A DNA stretch of 64,000 nt from Mugil cephalus (GCF_022458985.1 NC_061784.1:22805002-22869001), one strand, 5' to 3'. Numbered from the stretch's first letter, positions 13,141-25,343 are shown. Notes: generated from the sequence alone by a model not told the origin. Numbers and translations: made by a program.

Positions 13141-16100
13141 ATGGTTCGAAATGATATAGATAAAAAGAGGGAATCCCCTTAGAAGCTACTGAGCAATTGA
13201 GTGTGTTTAAGTTTTAAAATTAACACATGAATTATCACGAGATGCTTTTCACATTCACTTTCTTTACTGTCAGTGGTTTTAATGTTATGGCTGATCAGTT
13301 TATATGCTACATGTGCCACTCAGCTACATCTAGAGCTGGATCCTATATGTTTGTCTAATGTTTTTGTAGCATTTTTTACTGCATTTTTACAGAATGAGCT
13401 GTTGAAAGTGACCAGAAACAAGACGCACGGGATCATGAAACAAAAACAAGGAGCTGAAAGACGCTAAAACGCTCCGTAACACATGAGACAAGACCAAAGA
13501 GTTAGTGAATTATAGTAATTATTATAACAATACGGATGCTCGATGTGTATTTGGGCCACTTTTATGAACTAATTCATTAAAATCTATTGTTATTATTGTT
13601 AACAGCTACTTTTAATCAGTTCTCAACACTTCCTCATATCAAGAACCATCAGCACACGACGAGTTCTGCCCAATAATGTGAGGTTAAAGCAATATTTACT
13701 CACTGGTAAATTTCAACCTGATAAATCCGCTCCTTAAAACAGAAACATTTCCCCGTTTGTTGTAACATTCCTGCAGCTCCGCATTTTTCTCCGCTTATTT
13801 CCTGTTGCACATTAACCCGGTGGGAACATTTTAACTTTAAAGTGCCACCTTAAGCATTATTTATTTATGTTTCTTCTTCTTCCTCCTCCTCCTTCTCCTC
13901 CTCCTCCTGCTGATTTTCTTATCGGCGTCTGAAGTGGTTGACCTTCCTGGCAGGTGAGTGCGGTGACGTCACGCACGTACCTGAAACACCTGCACGCACT
14001 TTAAAAAAAAAAAAGGGACCATTAAGGCCGTTGTTGACCTTTCTGATGACGGTATCAGCGCAAACTGTGGCAACAGAGACTAACTCCTGCACGATATCTC
14101 TCTTTTTCCCGTCAGCTCCGCTCGACTTACACAATCCTGCTCATTTTATGTTTTATTCAGCCTGACTACAGCCGGTCTGCGTAAATCATTTCACTGTCAA
14201 ATCAACCTCACCCTCCAGCGTGACTGAAACCTGGTGAAAGTCTCGACCTCGCGCAGGTACAAAGGAAATTACAACGAGCTCGAGCTGTAATTATGGGAAC
14301 CTGTGAGTAACACAGGTGGGAGGGAACAGGAACCATCGACGAGCTGCTGATGGTTTAAAGCTCTCGCGCCGTCCCGTTATTCCACCATCATTAAAACTTC
14401 AAAGCGATGTCAAACGAAGTGATAACGCTTTTAATGGTGCTGGATGGTAAAATGATAGATTCCTTTAACCTTTAACTCCTTTATCTCTGGAATTTAAATG
14501 ACATTTTAATGTGTAATCCCGCTTTAATCGGGACTAACTGCTGCAGAAATCTTCTGAACCCATGTGAACTAACCTGAGCCACACACGGCCCCGGACCAGT
14601 TCGTCCTCCTCGGGCCGAGGCGGGTTGTGCAAAAAGGTCACAGAGAAAGAATGTAAACATCCGAGTAAAAAACACTACGAGTGATTTTCCACTGCCAACG
14701 TCTCCTCGTCAAACCGCAAACACCACCACGGCTTTTTCTTGTCCTTTTTGTTTTCTTGCACATAAAGGAAGAGGAAGAAAAGAGCAGGATCACGTTACAA
14801 CACCAGGGCTGAGTTTACATCCACGGCCCCGTGGCTTTCTCATCCTATTTTATAGCCCTTCTATTTGCTTCCATGTGCTGTTTCCGGCTCCTTTTACCTC
14901 TTTAATCTTCCTGCAAACACCACACACACTAAATACACTGAATACCCAGGCTGTGAGACATACCTCCGTGCATTAGCACACGTGTATACTGACAACTGTT
15001 TGCATGCCATGCGTCTACGTCTTTGCGGACGACTAGCAGCTCCACAAACCTCCCTACTACCCTGCAGTGACTTCCCCCAGTGCAGCCTCCAGGTCGGACG
15101 GTGTGGAGCAGGGGGCCGGGGGCCGGGGGCCCGATCACGGCATCACACAGAGAGGCCCAGTGTTACCTCCCGCTCCCACCGTCCGATGACCAACGCGCCG
15201 CATGAGCGCTTCAGTTTCAGCCCCAGCACAAAACACCAGTGTCTGGTTTCCAGCCCCTGAAAAAAAAGGCGACCCTGCCACGGCCGCGGAGTCTTTTGTT
15301 CCCAACTTTAAATAATAAAACATAGCCCCGCTCATTAGACAGAAAGGCCCTCCTGTGCATAATTCAGGGGCCAGGTATCCGTTTGAGGCGAAGACGTGAG
15401 GTTGGGGAAGGACGAATGTCGCCCGCAATATGTTGGTGCATGCACGAGGAGTGTGCAGCACAAAGTATCGCAGCAGTAATTATCGGTGATAACAGTAGTT
15501 AGAGTTGCAGATTGTCCCATTAAATGTCAGTTACGCTGCTTTTTAACATTCACCATCAGGTCTATCTTTAGAGTTTGTTTTGCCTCTAACTGCCTCCTGT
15601 AATTTTAAAATCTAAATCTGCTTCACAAATACACGTCTAATCAATTAATGACTCAAAGTTTCTGCTCATATTAATCCAGAACTGCACAGAAGTACAACTT
15701 TAAAATCTGAATTTGCTCCCGAGCACATGTCTAATCAACTGACGACTCATTTCTTAGGTAATAAGACCCTATATAGGAAGGTAAACATTTAATCATACAT
15801 ATAAATATATGATTAAAAATATATGTTTATATATATTTTACATATGAATAAGCGATGTTCAATGTTTTAAACCATATTTTAAAAGGAGAAACTGTTATTA
15901 GAATAGAGGTTAAATGTAATGTCAGTATAATAAGGTCAACTTTATTATAAAACACGCACTAACAACCTTATCTCCTAATTCAAGAACAGCCGATTTGATT
16001 TTGGATTTAAAAAAAAAATAAAAAAAACTTGTCTAGAGGCGCAAAATAAATGACATTTTTATATCGTTTACTCTTGTAAAACTGTTCCATCCGCGTTAAA

Positions 16101-16169
16101 CAAACAGGCTGACAGATGACAACCGAAACTGAGCAAACTGAGACTGGATGCACCTGCTTCTCCTCCTAC

Positions 16170-16239
16170 CTGTCGATTCCTGCCGCTCTCTCTGCGCCTT
16201 TTTCCAACTCCGTAACTCCTCCGGTTCAGTTTCACTCTT
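16170..16239 (-). other. Candidate minus-strand exon of an unidentified gene
   Basis: On the minus strand a pyrimidine-rich tract and 'catttccag' acceptor precede 70 bases, followed by a 'gtagga' donor. Two of the three frames are open across the exon; one reads SETEPEELRSWKKAQRERQ, a charged, helix-prone peptide. There is no in-frame ATG in this exon or the preceding candidate exon, so it may be 5'UTR. I do not recognise the protein. No downstream partner exon was found in 1-16,160. Confidence 0.35.
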
Positions 16240-16360
16240 CTGGAAATGGATTTTTAGAAAGAAAAAATAATAAAGATAACTGAGCTAACAAGAAGTGTGT
16301 TTTGGTTGTGTCGTGTATCGCAACCTCTGGTAATAAGCTTTTCCCTTTCCTCCTTCCTAC

Positions 16361-16480
16361 CTTTAGTCCCTGGAGAGAGAAGCGGATGAAAAGGTAATGG
16401 AGGACAGCGTCGACCAATCAGAAGCGTCGGGAGGCGGGCGCGTCATCCCATTGGTCAAATCAGCAGCTAAAGGCGGAAGA
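16361..16480 (-). promoter_or_regulatory. Candidate minus-strand promoter with first exon
   Basis: A CpG-containing block carries two CCAAT boxes 36 bp apart (plus-strand CCAAT at 16,414-16,418 and ATTGG at 16,450-16,454), a spacing often seen with NF-Y. Immediately downstream on the minus strand is 'gggactaaag' followed by 'gtaggaagg', a plausible first-exon donor at 16,360/16,361. With the exon at 16,170-16,239 this suggests a 5' end transcribed leftwards. No TATA box was seen. Confidence 0.35.
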
Positions 16481-16499
16481 GGGGTTGGAAAAAACAAAC

Positions 16500-17670
16500 A
16501 AACAAAAAAAAAAATAAAAACAATTAAATTTCCAAGTTATTTTGTATATTTTTTTTTAAAACCTTCATATCATCTATGAGGTTTATATGTTTAAACGTTT
16601 AAAGTCTCTAAATATATATATAATATAACATAATAATATATATAACAATGTTTTTTTGCTTCATATTTAATGATTTTTCTTAATTTAATGGCACCCGACA
16701 TTATATATGTTATTAATCTTGAAAATTGTTTTAGAATATGTACTTAGAAATTACATAAAGCCACTTAAACACATTTCTTTCCAAGCGAATGCTTCCAAAC
16801 TGTGAGATTTTATGGTGACCTGCATGTTTCTGTTTTTATTTAAAGAGCTATTTAGGTAGTCAACAAACAAACATAAAATACCTGACACATAAACAAGGGT
16901 TTTTTTTTTTTTTTTTAATTGTAATCATTTTTTGGAGGCTTAAATTGCTGGAGTTATAAAACAAAAAAAACAATGCAGGAGTAATGTCACTGTTATTTGG
17001 ACAACAAACATGTATGTAAGGAGCTTTCACTTCTTTGTTATGTATGATTGTTCTCAGTCTTATTTCAGATTAGGGTTCAGTTAGTGTCCTACGGTCCTAT
17101 GTGGGCTGGCCTGAGTGTTTTCTTCTTTGTTTTAGTTTATTTGACCGAGGGCTTAAGTTGTTTAATATTTTAATATATACATTGAATTACAGTTTAAAGC
17201 AACTTCTGCTTTTGTTAAATCACTTTGTTCTGAGTCACTCAAGGTGGTCGTGACATAAAAGCAATAATAATGGGAATCAAACCCGCGATCAGAGACAATC
17301 AGACGGACATATGATGATCTTTCACTGAGCACTGATAGCAAACCAAACCCAGGTGGTCATAATCTTCTGGCAGGATGTCTGAGACCCAGCATTCTGTTGC
17401 TGTATTCACATTTGGGCTTACTGTGAATGGTAGCTCCTATCAGAAAAACCTTCCTGAAGACTTTGATATGTTTTTTTGTCTTTCTAGAGTGAATATTTTG
17501 GCTGCACGTGCGAGTTAAAAACAGGGGTCCCTTCTACTTCTCTCAGAAAATCTTTGCATTACAGTCAAATTCTATCTTACTGCTTTGACAAGCTCATTGC
17601 GAGAGACATAACTAGTGTGTCTACAGCTGTGGAAAAAAAAAATCATGTGTCTAGTGTGTGAACTGTGGCT
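16500..17670. other. AT-rich intergenic stretch
   Basis: No gene is visible. The stretch holds poly-A/T tracts and ATATAT runs. On the minus strand around 17,275-17,350 a weak tRNA-like signature ('gcgggtttgattccc') resembles a degraded tRNA-derived SINE head. Confidence 0.5.
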
Positions 17671-17672
17671 GG

Positions 17673-18054
17673 GACGAGCGTGGAAAGAGAAAAGTTTTCA
17701 AGCAATTTCAGACAACTTCCTCCACTCTTAACTGATGAGGTCATCCACTGGAGTGCAAACATTTTACGCAACACACGCCCGTTATAATCTCAAACTTTCA
17801 GGAACTGATCAAAAAAATATATGACCTATCAAAACATGGACTAATACCTGAGCAGTAGACGAGCGTGGAAAGTGAAATGTTTCAGGCAACTTCAGAGCAA
17901 CTTCCTCCACTCCTAACTGATGAGGTCATCCACTATATATACTACTACATGCAAACATTCTATGCAAAACACACCTGTTATAATCTCAAACTTTCAGGAA
18001 TTGATCAAAAATTATATGACCTATCAAAACATGGACTAATACCTGAGCAGTAGA
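17673..18054 (+). repeat. Tandem duplication, two ~185-bp units
   Basis: Unit 1 (about 17,673-17,857) and unit 2 (about 17,858-18,054) both start 'gacgagcgtggaaag' and end 'aatacctgagcagtag'. They differ by substitutions and by a small insertion in unit 2 ('actatatatactactac'). Unit 2 is open for 62 codons, but unit 1 is not conserved as a frame, so I do not call a gene. Unit 2 directly abuts the minisatellite. Confidence 0.85.
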
Positions 18055-18072
18055 TGTAAAAGACGTGAAAAA

Positions 18073-19079
18073 CCGATGCTAACACGGATGCTAACAGATG
18101 AATGCTAACAGACTGATGCTAATACGGATGCGAACAGATTGATGCCAACACGGATGCTAACAGACAGATGCTAACACGGATGCTAACAGATTGATGCTAA
18201 CACGGATGCTAACATGGATGCTAACAGATGAATGCTAACACGGATGCTAACAGATGAATGCAAACAGACTGATGCTCACACGGATGCTAACAGATTGATG
18301 CCAACACGGATGCTAACATGGATGCTAACATGGATGCTAACAGATGAATGCTAACACGGATGCCAACAGATTGATGCTAACATTTAAGGGATGAAAAACG
18401 GGAGGAAGACGGATGCTAACAGATGAGTGCTAACACTGATGCTAACACGGATGCTAACATATTGATGCCAACACGGATGCTAAGATGCATGCTAACAGAC
18501 CGATGCTAACACGGATGCTAACGTGGAAGCCAACAGACGAATGCTGACACGGATGCTAACAGATTGATGCTAACATTTAAGGGATGAAAAAGGGGAGGAA
18601 GGCGGATGCTAAAAGATGAATGCTAAAAGATGAATGCTAACACTGATGCTGAGATGAATGCTGACACGGATGCTAACAGACTGATGCTAACAGGGATGCT
18701 AACAGATGGATGCTAACATTTAAGGGATGAAAAAAGGGAGGAAGACGGATGCTAAAAGATGAATGCTAAAAGATGAATGCTAACACTTTTTTTTTTTTTT
18801 TTGAATGAATGAATGCTAACACTGATGCTGAGATGAATGCTGACACGGATGCTAACAGACTGATGCTAACAGGGATGCTAACAGATGGATGCGAACATTT
18901 AAGGGATGAAAAAAGGGAGGAAGACGGATGCTAAAAGATGAATGCTAAAAGATGAATGCTAACACTTTTTTTTTGAATGAATGAATGCTAACACTGATGC
19001 TGAGATGAATGCTGACACGGATGCTAACAGACTGATGCTAACAGGGATGCTAACAGATGAATGCTAACAGACGGATGCA
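18073..19079 (+). repeat. ~1-kb 'atgctaac' minisatellite with higher-order units
   Basis: The basic unit is 'gatgctaacanN', 12-14 bp, repeated many tens of times. Four longer units contain 'tttaagggatgaaaa' (starting near 18,382, 18,574, 18,718 and 18,897), spaced about 192, 144 and 179 bp. The last two also share a poly-T plus 'gaatgaatgaatgc' insertion. This shows a second round of duplication of composite blocks. Confidence 0.95.
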
Positions 19080-19117
19080 GCACGTGCGTTGTCCCATGGC
19101 AAACAACAAGAACACCA

Positions 19118-19131
19118 TTAATAATAATATT

Positions 19132-19163
<32 letters not shown>
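19118..19163. repeat. (AAT)n microsatellite
   Basis: AAT units are repeated with one interruption. No function is inferred. Confidence 0.9.
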
Positions 19164-19165
<2 letters not shown>

Positions 19166-19169
19166 CACA

Positions 19170-20985
19170 GGTAAATTAAGGAATTAAGAGAAATAAAAGT
19201 GTGGATATTAGAAGGTGACAGCTGCTATGAGGAACCACGGTTCCATTTTGGGTGAGTCTTTGATCAGGTCTTTGAAAAGAGGGGAACTCCTTTTCCACCT
19301 GAGCTAAACTGATCTACGGGCCAAGAGCGGATCAGGTTCCATGACAGAGTCTCGGGTCAGACACACTTCTCCAGAACATTTCAAGGCCCAGAACATATCG
19401 ATTTCTGAGGAATTTGGTGTCGCAACTGGGCCTGAAATCAGGAAACATCTTGGAAAGTGTCAGTTTAGTCGTATGGGTTCTGTGGAGAACACATGCAGTA
19501 GAGTAGTAGTGGAGCGTACTTAACTCTGTATTGTTTTAACCCGTCTTAGTGAACAGTGACAGTCCCACTCCTCACAAACACAAGGAACCAAAACTATACC
19601 CAAACTGTAAACAGAAAAAAACAACAACATATACATAAGAAAAAAGCCGCGGAACAACTCGACCTGAAGAGTTAATGTTCTCAGAGCAACGTGGATTGAA
19701 AGGAGCTAATTATTTCTAAGAGGCTCTGTGATGCAAAGCTATATAAACTACTTTTGTTTCATGCACGGGGAGATTAGCGAAGCACATTTTATTTATTTAT
19801 TTATTTTCTTTAACTGAAACAGACAAGACTCATGAACAATGTGGACGGGTCATAAATCAATAAAAGAAAATTCAAGACAATGCATCTGTATATATGTGCT
19901 TTTAAGTGAACGTTTACAACTTCCTCTAGATTAATAATAGAATATTATTATTATTATATTATATATTAACCTTTACATGTCATTTTATATATATAAGGGG
20001 TAGAATTGTTAAAAAAAAATTAAAGAAAAATAAAATAATAATAATAAACGACAACAAAAGCGTCTTGTGATGTCACAGCAGAGAAAACTCAGGCGTGTTA
20101 ATGATGGTTACATTCCAGTGCAGGGAGGTGATGCTTTTGTTGGTTAATTGTGACGGATTACTGAGCGAGGACTGAATGGAGCCGTCTTTAACACACCTGT
20201 GCTTTCACTAGTGTTTAAAACTGCGGAAAAGAGTCTTTAGAAATATATGTCGGACCGATAAAATCACTGAAGATTGTGAAGTCTGAGTTACGTCACTTTT
20301 CTTGTCGTTGCTGATGAATTGCAGATTAATTAAATCCAGGCACAGATGTGGGTTAATGAGCCATACGATAAAAGTAGCTCCTGAAGCATGAGATGCAGCT
20401 TATGCTTTATGGGTAATAAGAGTTTATGGGTAATTAGTGTTTTTATATTTTATTTTACAGCCAAAAAGGAATTTCAAAAACATCCACAAGATCCACAAGA
20501 ATCCAAGATGATTTGATTGAATATAAGAATATTTTGCTTCTTTCTGGTAACGCTATTTTATTCAGTGTTTAAGTTCCACTTCTGGAAACCTTATATTCAG
20601 CCATACTCAAGATTTATGTCCTGTTTCTCGTTTTAATGGGAGTCTGGTGCAGACACAGAGCTGTCCCACCCCAGCATGAATTCAACTCATATTTCCATCC
20701 CCCCTCATCCACACAGGTCGGCTCCACTTCCATCTCCACTTTCCCCCCTCGTTAATAGTATTTATTTTTTTCCATACAAAGTTTTGAAATTTACATTTGT
20801 ACTGTTTCTGTGTCGTATTCCTGCTGAGCTCTGAGCCACTGCACCGTTATCTAAAAGACAAAGTCTAAGACACACAAAGGTGACGGACTAAAGTATCACA
20901 AAGGCCAAGCAACAAACACAGTAAAAGAAATTATAATTGAGGTGAATCCAGTTTAAAGTCTACAAAATGTTTAGACTGCATCACC
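19170..20985. other. Intergenic stretch without recognised gene
   Basis: I see no exon, RNA gene or element with clear ends. The base composition is AT-rich with short microsatellites near 19,790 and 19,940. Confidence 0.5.
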
Positions 20986-21423
20986 TGCACCAGTGGTTCT
21001 CAACCTGGACCTGGACCTCTTTTGTTCATTTCTTCTACATTATTGTCTCTGTATTATGATGCAAATAAATAAAATTACACAATTCCTGCTGATGTTCCAC
21101 AATAAGAGTATTATTAAGAAACGAACGGTGCACGCCCACTTACTGAAACATTAATCTGAAACGGATGCAGCTCACGTTAAGTTTGTATTAACAAGCGTCG
21201 TGCAGTAACGTTGAACAATGCAACAGTGAATTAAAAGTTATGAAACAGACGTAATCCTGTTCCAATCTGTAGCTGAGGTAGATAAAAGCTCTCAGTCACA
21301 TTTTGTACATATAGTAAAAATAATCCTGTTTCTATAAATGTGATATGATCTTATTTTAAATGTCCCCTTGCAATTACACCACTGACCACTAGGTGTCCCC
21401 AGTTGAGAATAACTGACCTGCAC
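20983..21423. mobile_element. hAT non-autonomous element with 8-bp target duplication
   Basis: The element body runs 20,991-21,415. The left end CAGTGGTTCTCAAC and right end GTTGAGAATAACTG are imperfect inverted repeats of the classic hAT type. The flanks 20,983-20,990 and 21,416-21,423 are identical (ACCTGCAC), an exact 8-bp target duplication as expected for hAT. The 425-bp body has no transposase frame. It lies about 110 bp beyond the predicted aff4 cleavage site. Confidence 0.92.
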
Positions 21424-21548
21424 CATGTGCTTCTATGTAGACATCACGGGGAGAGTTGCATCATTTCTAAATAAATAAAAACAAGACTTGAAACAAGTGA
21501 AACGTGCATGAAAATCAACAACACCCCAGTAAACATATCCATATATAT

Positions 21549-21554
21549 TTTATT
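21549..21554 (-). terminator. aff4: Predicted aff4 polyadenylation signal
   Basis: On the minus strand this reads AATAAA, with a GT-rich downstream element within about 30 bases. Confidence 0.5.
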
Positions 21555-21980
21555 CTCAATACGGCAAAATACAAAGAATATTCAGGACAGACTCTCATTA
21601 GTCACAATTAATACTCACTTCACAAGAATGCTTTTAAATTACATAACCTAAGTTTGGAGATCAAACTCGATGAGTACCTTTAATCATATTGCATCCATCA
21701 TATATAGCATCTCTATCATCAGTTCTCTTAAAACTAATCCGATTTTAGATTATTATACATAGTGTATGCTGCCGGTCTCGCCAACGAGACGACTTTTTTT
21801 TTTAGAAAAAGGTGTTATACAACATACTTGTATAAACTGCTACAACTGTTTTGACGTGTAGAGAAATACCCTCTGTTTTCAAAAGACATGTTGGACCAAT
21901 TGTTCAAAAGGGACACGTAGTAAATACACCTCGCTCCGAGGAAGAAACAGACATGGTTTTACATATCAGACTGTACATGC

Positions 21981-22034
21981 CATCCATCCATCCATCCATC
22001 ATCCATCCATCCGTCCGTCCATCCGTCCATCCAT
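21981..22034. repeat. (CATC)n microsatellite in aff4 3'UTR
   Basis: CATC/CGTC units are repeated, with point changes in the right half. Confidence 0.92.
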
Positions 22035-22381
22035 GAGATCAACAATATACATTTCATGAAAAGTACACAGCTCCATATCAAATACAGAGGAGGAGAAAAA
22101 TATTCGCACTTGGATCCGGAGACGTTAATGATTATGTGGCGACCGTGATACTGAGAGACAGTGAAGCAGGAGACAAAATATACGAGCACGTTAAGAAAGA
22201 AAGAAAGAAAGAAGGAAGGATGAGAGAGGATGGGAGGGAGAAATCAATCTGATATACAGTGTTAACAGACAGGGACGACATCTGCAACAACTCGGAAAAA
22301 AGAAGAACATAAAAAAAGCCCACGGAGGCAGGAAGGAGGAGGAAAAAAAAAAAAAAATGTGCATAAAGTATCTCACAAGTA

Positions 22382-22389
22382 TATTTACA
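22382..22389 (-). promoter_or_regulatory. Pumilio recognition element
   Basis: On the minus (mRNA) strand this is TGTAAATA, an exact match to TGTANATA. Further matches lie at 22,452-22,459 (TGTAAATA) and 22,971-22,978 (TGTATATA). In an AT-rich 3'UTR some chance matches are expected. Confidence 0.4.
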
Positions 22390-23325
22390 GCTTCTTTAAA
22401 TTTAATAAAAATGTCAACCTGTAGTAGAAATTCACCCTTAAAGAAATGTTATATTTACAATTTATACATTTGTATTTAAATAGAAACATGCGAGTGTTAA
22501 CATCTTCCTACTGAATGTCCCCCCAAAAAAAAAAAATCTTACCCTGGATTCTTTCAAGTTAGAATTAATATTAATTACTACTTACAATGAAATCTCATCT
22601 TGAACAACTCCAATACATTTACATCTTCCCCCTTTAATACAAAGGGAACTTCTTTAAAAAAAAAAAAAAAAAAGTAGAAAACAAAATGAAGCAAAGGGGC
22701 AGAAAAATAAATAATCGAGAGGAAGTAGCAAACAATTAAAAATTATTCTAATTCTAAATTTGTACATTTAACTACAAGATAGTGTCGGGAGGAGGAGGAC
22801 GGGGGAGGAAATGCGCGGCGCAGACCTGTACTTACAAAGTGTACCAGTGTATGAAGACATTGACTGGGCTGGCAAAACCCACAGAGGAAATACCCATGAG
22901 AAAAGTGGCCTCCAGCTTTAAGTACAAAACGGCTCAAGCCATTCGTGTTTGGTTATAAAAAAAACACACCTATATACACACATGTATACTAAACCAGTAC
23001 ACAAAAAATTGCAAAAAAGCTAAAGGCATTGGACTCTTGAGTTCAACAGGTTTCTCACTGAGGCTGGGAAGAAAAAAAAAAAAAAAAGTAGGAGGGGGAA
23101 AAAATCCCAAGCGTAAAAATGTATTTTATTCATTTATTTTATTTTTATTTTTTTTTTTTATATCTCCAGATTTTTGTTTTTGTAAAAAAAAATATCCTGC
23201 ATAGATTAAAAATAATACCTCTTCTGATTTTCTCTTGTTCAAGTCGTAAGAGAAAATAACAGTGTCCCTTTCCGATAAAAGGCCAGGGAGCCGGTGAAAG
23301 GAGAGAAACACGTGAGACACTAGGA

Positions 23326-23356
<31 letters not shown>

Positions 23357-25215
23357 TAAAAATAAAAACCTGGGCCAAGCAGCACTGCATGTGTCGTTGA
23401 TTTATTGAGATGAATTTTCCACCTTCTTCCACCGTCAGCTGCAACTAATAGAAAAATCAGCTAATAATAATAATAATAATTTATAGAAATACTATTTGAC
23501 CCAGGCTTTTACGTTTCCAGCATGATTTGGAAGGAAGTGGCCTTAAAAAATAATTAAATCCACAACAACAACCTCATACGTCTTCATTTAAAAACCCACC
23601 ACTTCTGATCTACTCGCGAGATTCTGTGTTTAATATTTAAATAAGAAGATATAACAAATACATTGCATCTTATTACTGCCCCGTTGCGACCCTGTTAAAA
23701 AAAAAAAAAATTTTAAAAATGACATTTGCTCGGCTAAAAGAAGAAGAAGAAGAAAGAAAGAACAAAGATCGGTGCATAAATAAAATCTATAATAGTTGTT
23801 ATACTTTGTTTTTTTTTTATTTGAGATATATAGATTTAAAACTCTGTCGTATAATTGCAACACTGCTAATCTGAAATCACTAATGAAGAAACATCTTTCC
23901 TTTTCGCCGTAAATTTGCGTCGTCTCAAATGAACCCGGTTTCCAGAAACTTTTTTAAATAACTGCATTGTGAGCGTCGCTTGGCGGCGAGATCTTAAAAC
24001 ACTTAAGACTCACCCTGCTGGTCCTTAGAAAAACACACTGCGGGCAAAACAAAAAGGGATTAAAGAAAAAAACAAACTTAACACTGTCTGGAAATGACTT
24101 CATCTCGAAAGGAAACTTCTCAATGAGCAACGAAGATAAAAAAAAAGCGTGAAAACATTTCATAGCGAGAGACTCGAAGAGGCAGAAAAATCTGATAAAT
24201 TTCATCCCGTTTGTTCATGATTCTGGAAAATTTAAAAAGGAATAAACCGATTAATATAAAGTTTATAAATACGTGTCAGAAGTATTAATCCGCTGTGCAC
24301 AGTAGCCCTTCCTACAGTCCCTTAAATCTTATGGGCTTATGATCCAAACATCATCATCATCTTAGTGAAGAAAGATGGTGGTTCAATTTTTTGTGGCGGC
24401 CATCTTTAATTTAGTTTAAAAAAAAAAAATGAATAAATAAAAAAATTAAGACTGCAATAAAAACATAGTGGTTGCCAGCTTCCGGTAACAGCTGAGATAA
24501 GAAATAAAAAAAAGTGGAAATAAAATGTTCAGATATTGACAGATGACTGTTTTCCTGTAGCTCACATACAAGGCACAAAAATGATAAAGAGAAACCTTCA
24601 TTTGTAAAGCACCTTTGGTGTTCATGGGAGGTACTTTGGTGAAACAAAGTGAAAATAAAAGTTAAAAAGCCGAAGTAGCCTATAAACCAAACCCCCAAGT
24701 TTTAGTGTATTCGTAATAAATAATCCCCCCCGATGCTTCCGTGCCAAAGAGATTAAAACAAAACAAAAAAAAAAAAAGAAACCCAAACCCTGCAGGGGGC
24801 TCGGTAAAAATGCCGATACATGAAGCCAGGCGGCCGGTGAGCTCTTGATTCCCGTCGCTGCCTCTCCGTCGAAGGTGTGTGTGGCCTGTTTTTTTTTGTT
24901 TTTTTTTAAATTGCTCAGTGTTTTTTTGGCAAGCTGGTGTAGAAAAATGGACACAGTGTTTTGGGAGACGAGTCTGAGGAGTTTCATCACATCTGTGTGT
25001 ACGTGAGGACCAGAGGTCGACTGATGATGTGCAGCACATCTTGTTTGTTTGTCTGTTTGTGTTTGTCTGTCTGCTTGTCAGCGCATTTGCATGAGTGTGT
25101 GTGTGTGTGTGTCTTTTTGCGCACGTGTTGCTCTGAAGAGGCTGAGGTGAAGGTGTTTGTTTCTTGTTTGTGTTTGTGTGTGTGTGTAACAAGCAGCAGG
25201 GGGGTTGGTCCTCCG

Positions 25216-25343
25216 CTAGGGAATTAGCTTAGCGTCCAGGCGCAGCCAGTGGAGGCCCTGCCGCGTGTAACGCACCAGTTCTGTCATGCTGCTGGTGTTG
25301 AAGATCAGAGGACCCATGACTTTGTCCAACTCCAAGAAGAAGT
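25216..25343 (-). CDS. aff4: aff4 last coding exon (21)
   Basis: The exon encodes (D)[38 protein letters not shown] and LIP followed by TAG at 25,216-25,218. The C-terminus is nearly identical to that of human AFF4 as I recall it. Confidence 0.98.

Larger units (their letters stand above)
1..16160. other. Long stretch with no recognised coding exon
   Basis: I read both strands and found no exon I could assign to a known protein; open frames here are short, low in complexity or interrupted. The stretch holds dispersed repeats (listed separately), microsatellites, and several unique, non-repetitive blocks (about 4,900-5,200, 6,040-6,480, 9,830-10,240, 14,820-15,500) that could be regulatory. 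If the minus-strand promoter candidate near 16.4 kb is real, much of this would be its introns. That is inference; the sequence alone does not prove a transcription unit. Confidence 0.5.
21535..25215 (-). other. aff4: aff4 3' untranslated region
   Basis: From the aff4 stop codon, about 3.7 kb lacks coding potential. It ends near a minus-strand AATAAA (plus-strand TTTATT at 21,549-21,554), followed downstream by a GT-rich stretch ('tatgtttactggggtgttg') suited to cleavage. Mammalian AFF4 also has a long 3'UTR. It contains three matches to the Pumilio element TGTANATA, many AU-rich runs and a CATC microsatellite. The end is predicted, not shown. Confidence 0.6.

Noticed and set aside
14865..15461. 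Overlapping 131- and 108-codon frames on opposite strands
   Set aside because: The sequence is GC-rich with Cys/Arg-rich peptides in all frames; there are no consistent splice sites and no family resemblance.
17275..17350. Minus-strand tRNA-like 'gcgggtttgattccc'
   Set aside because: The T-arm-like end is present, but the A box and stems are too degraded for a functional tRNA; a SINE remnant is more likely.
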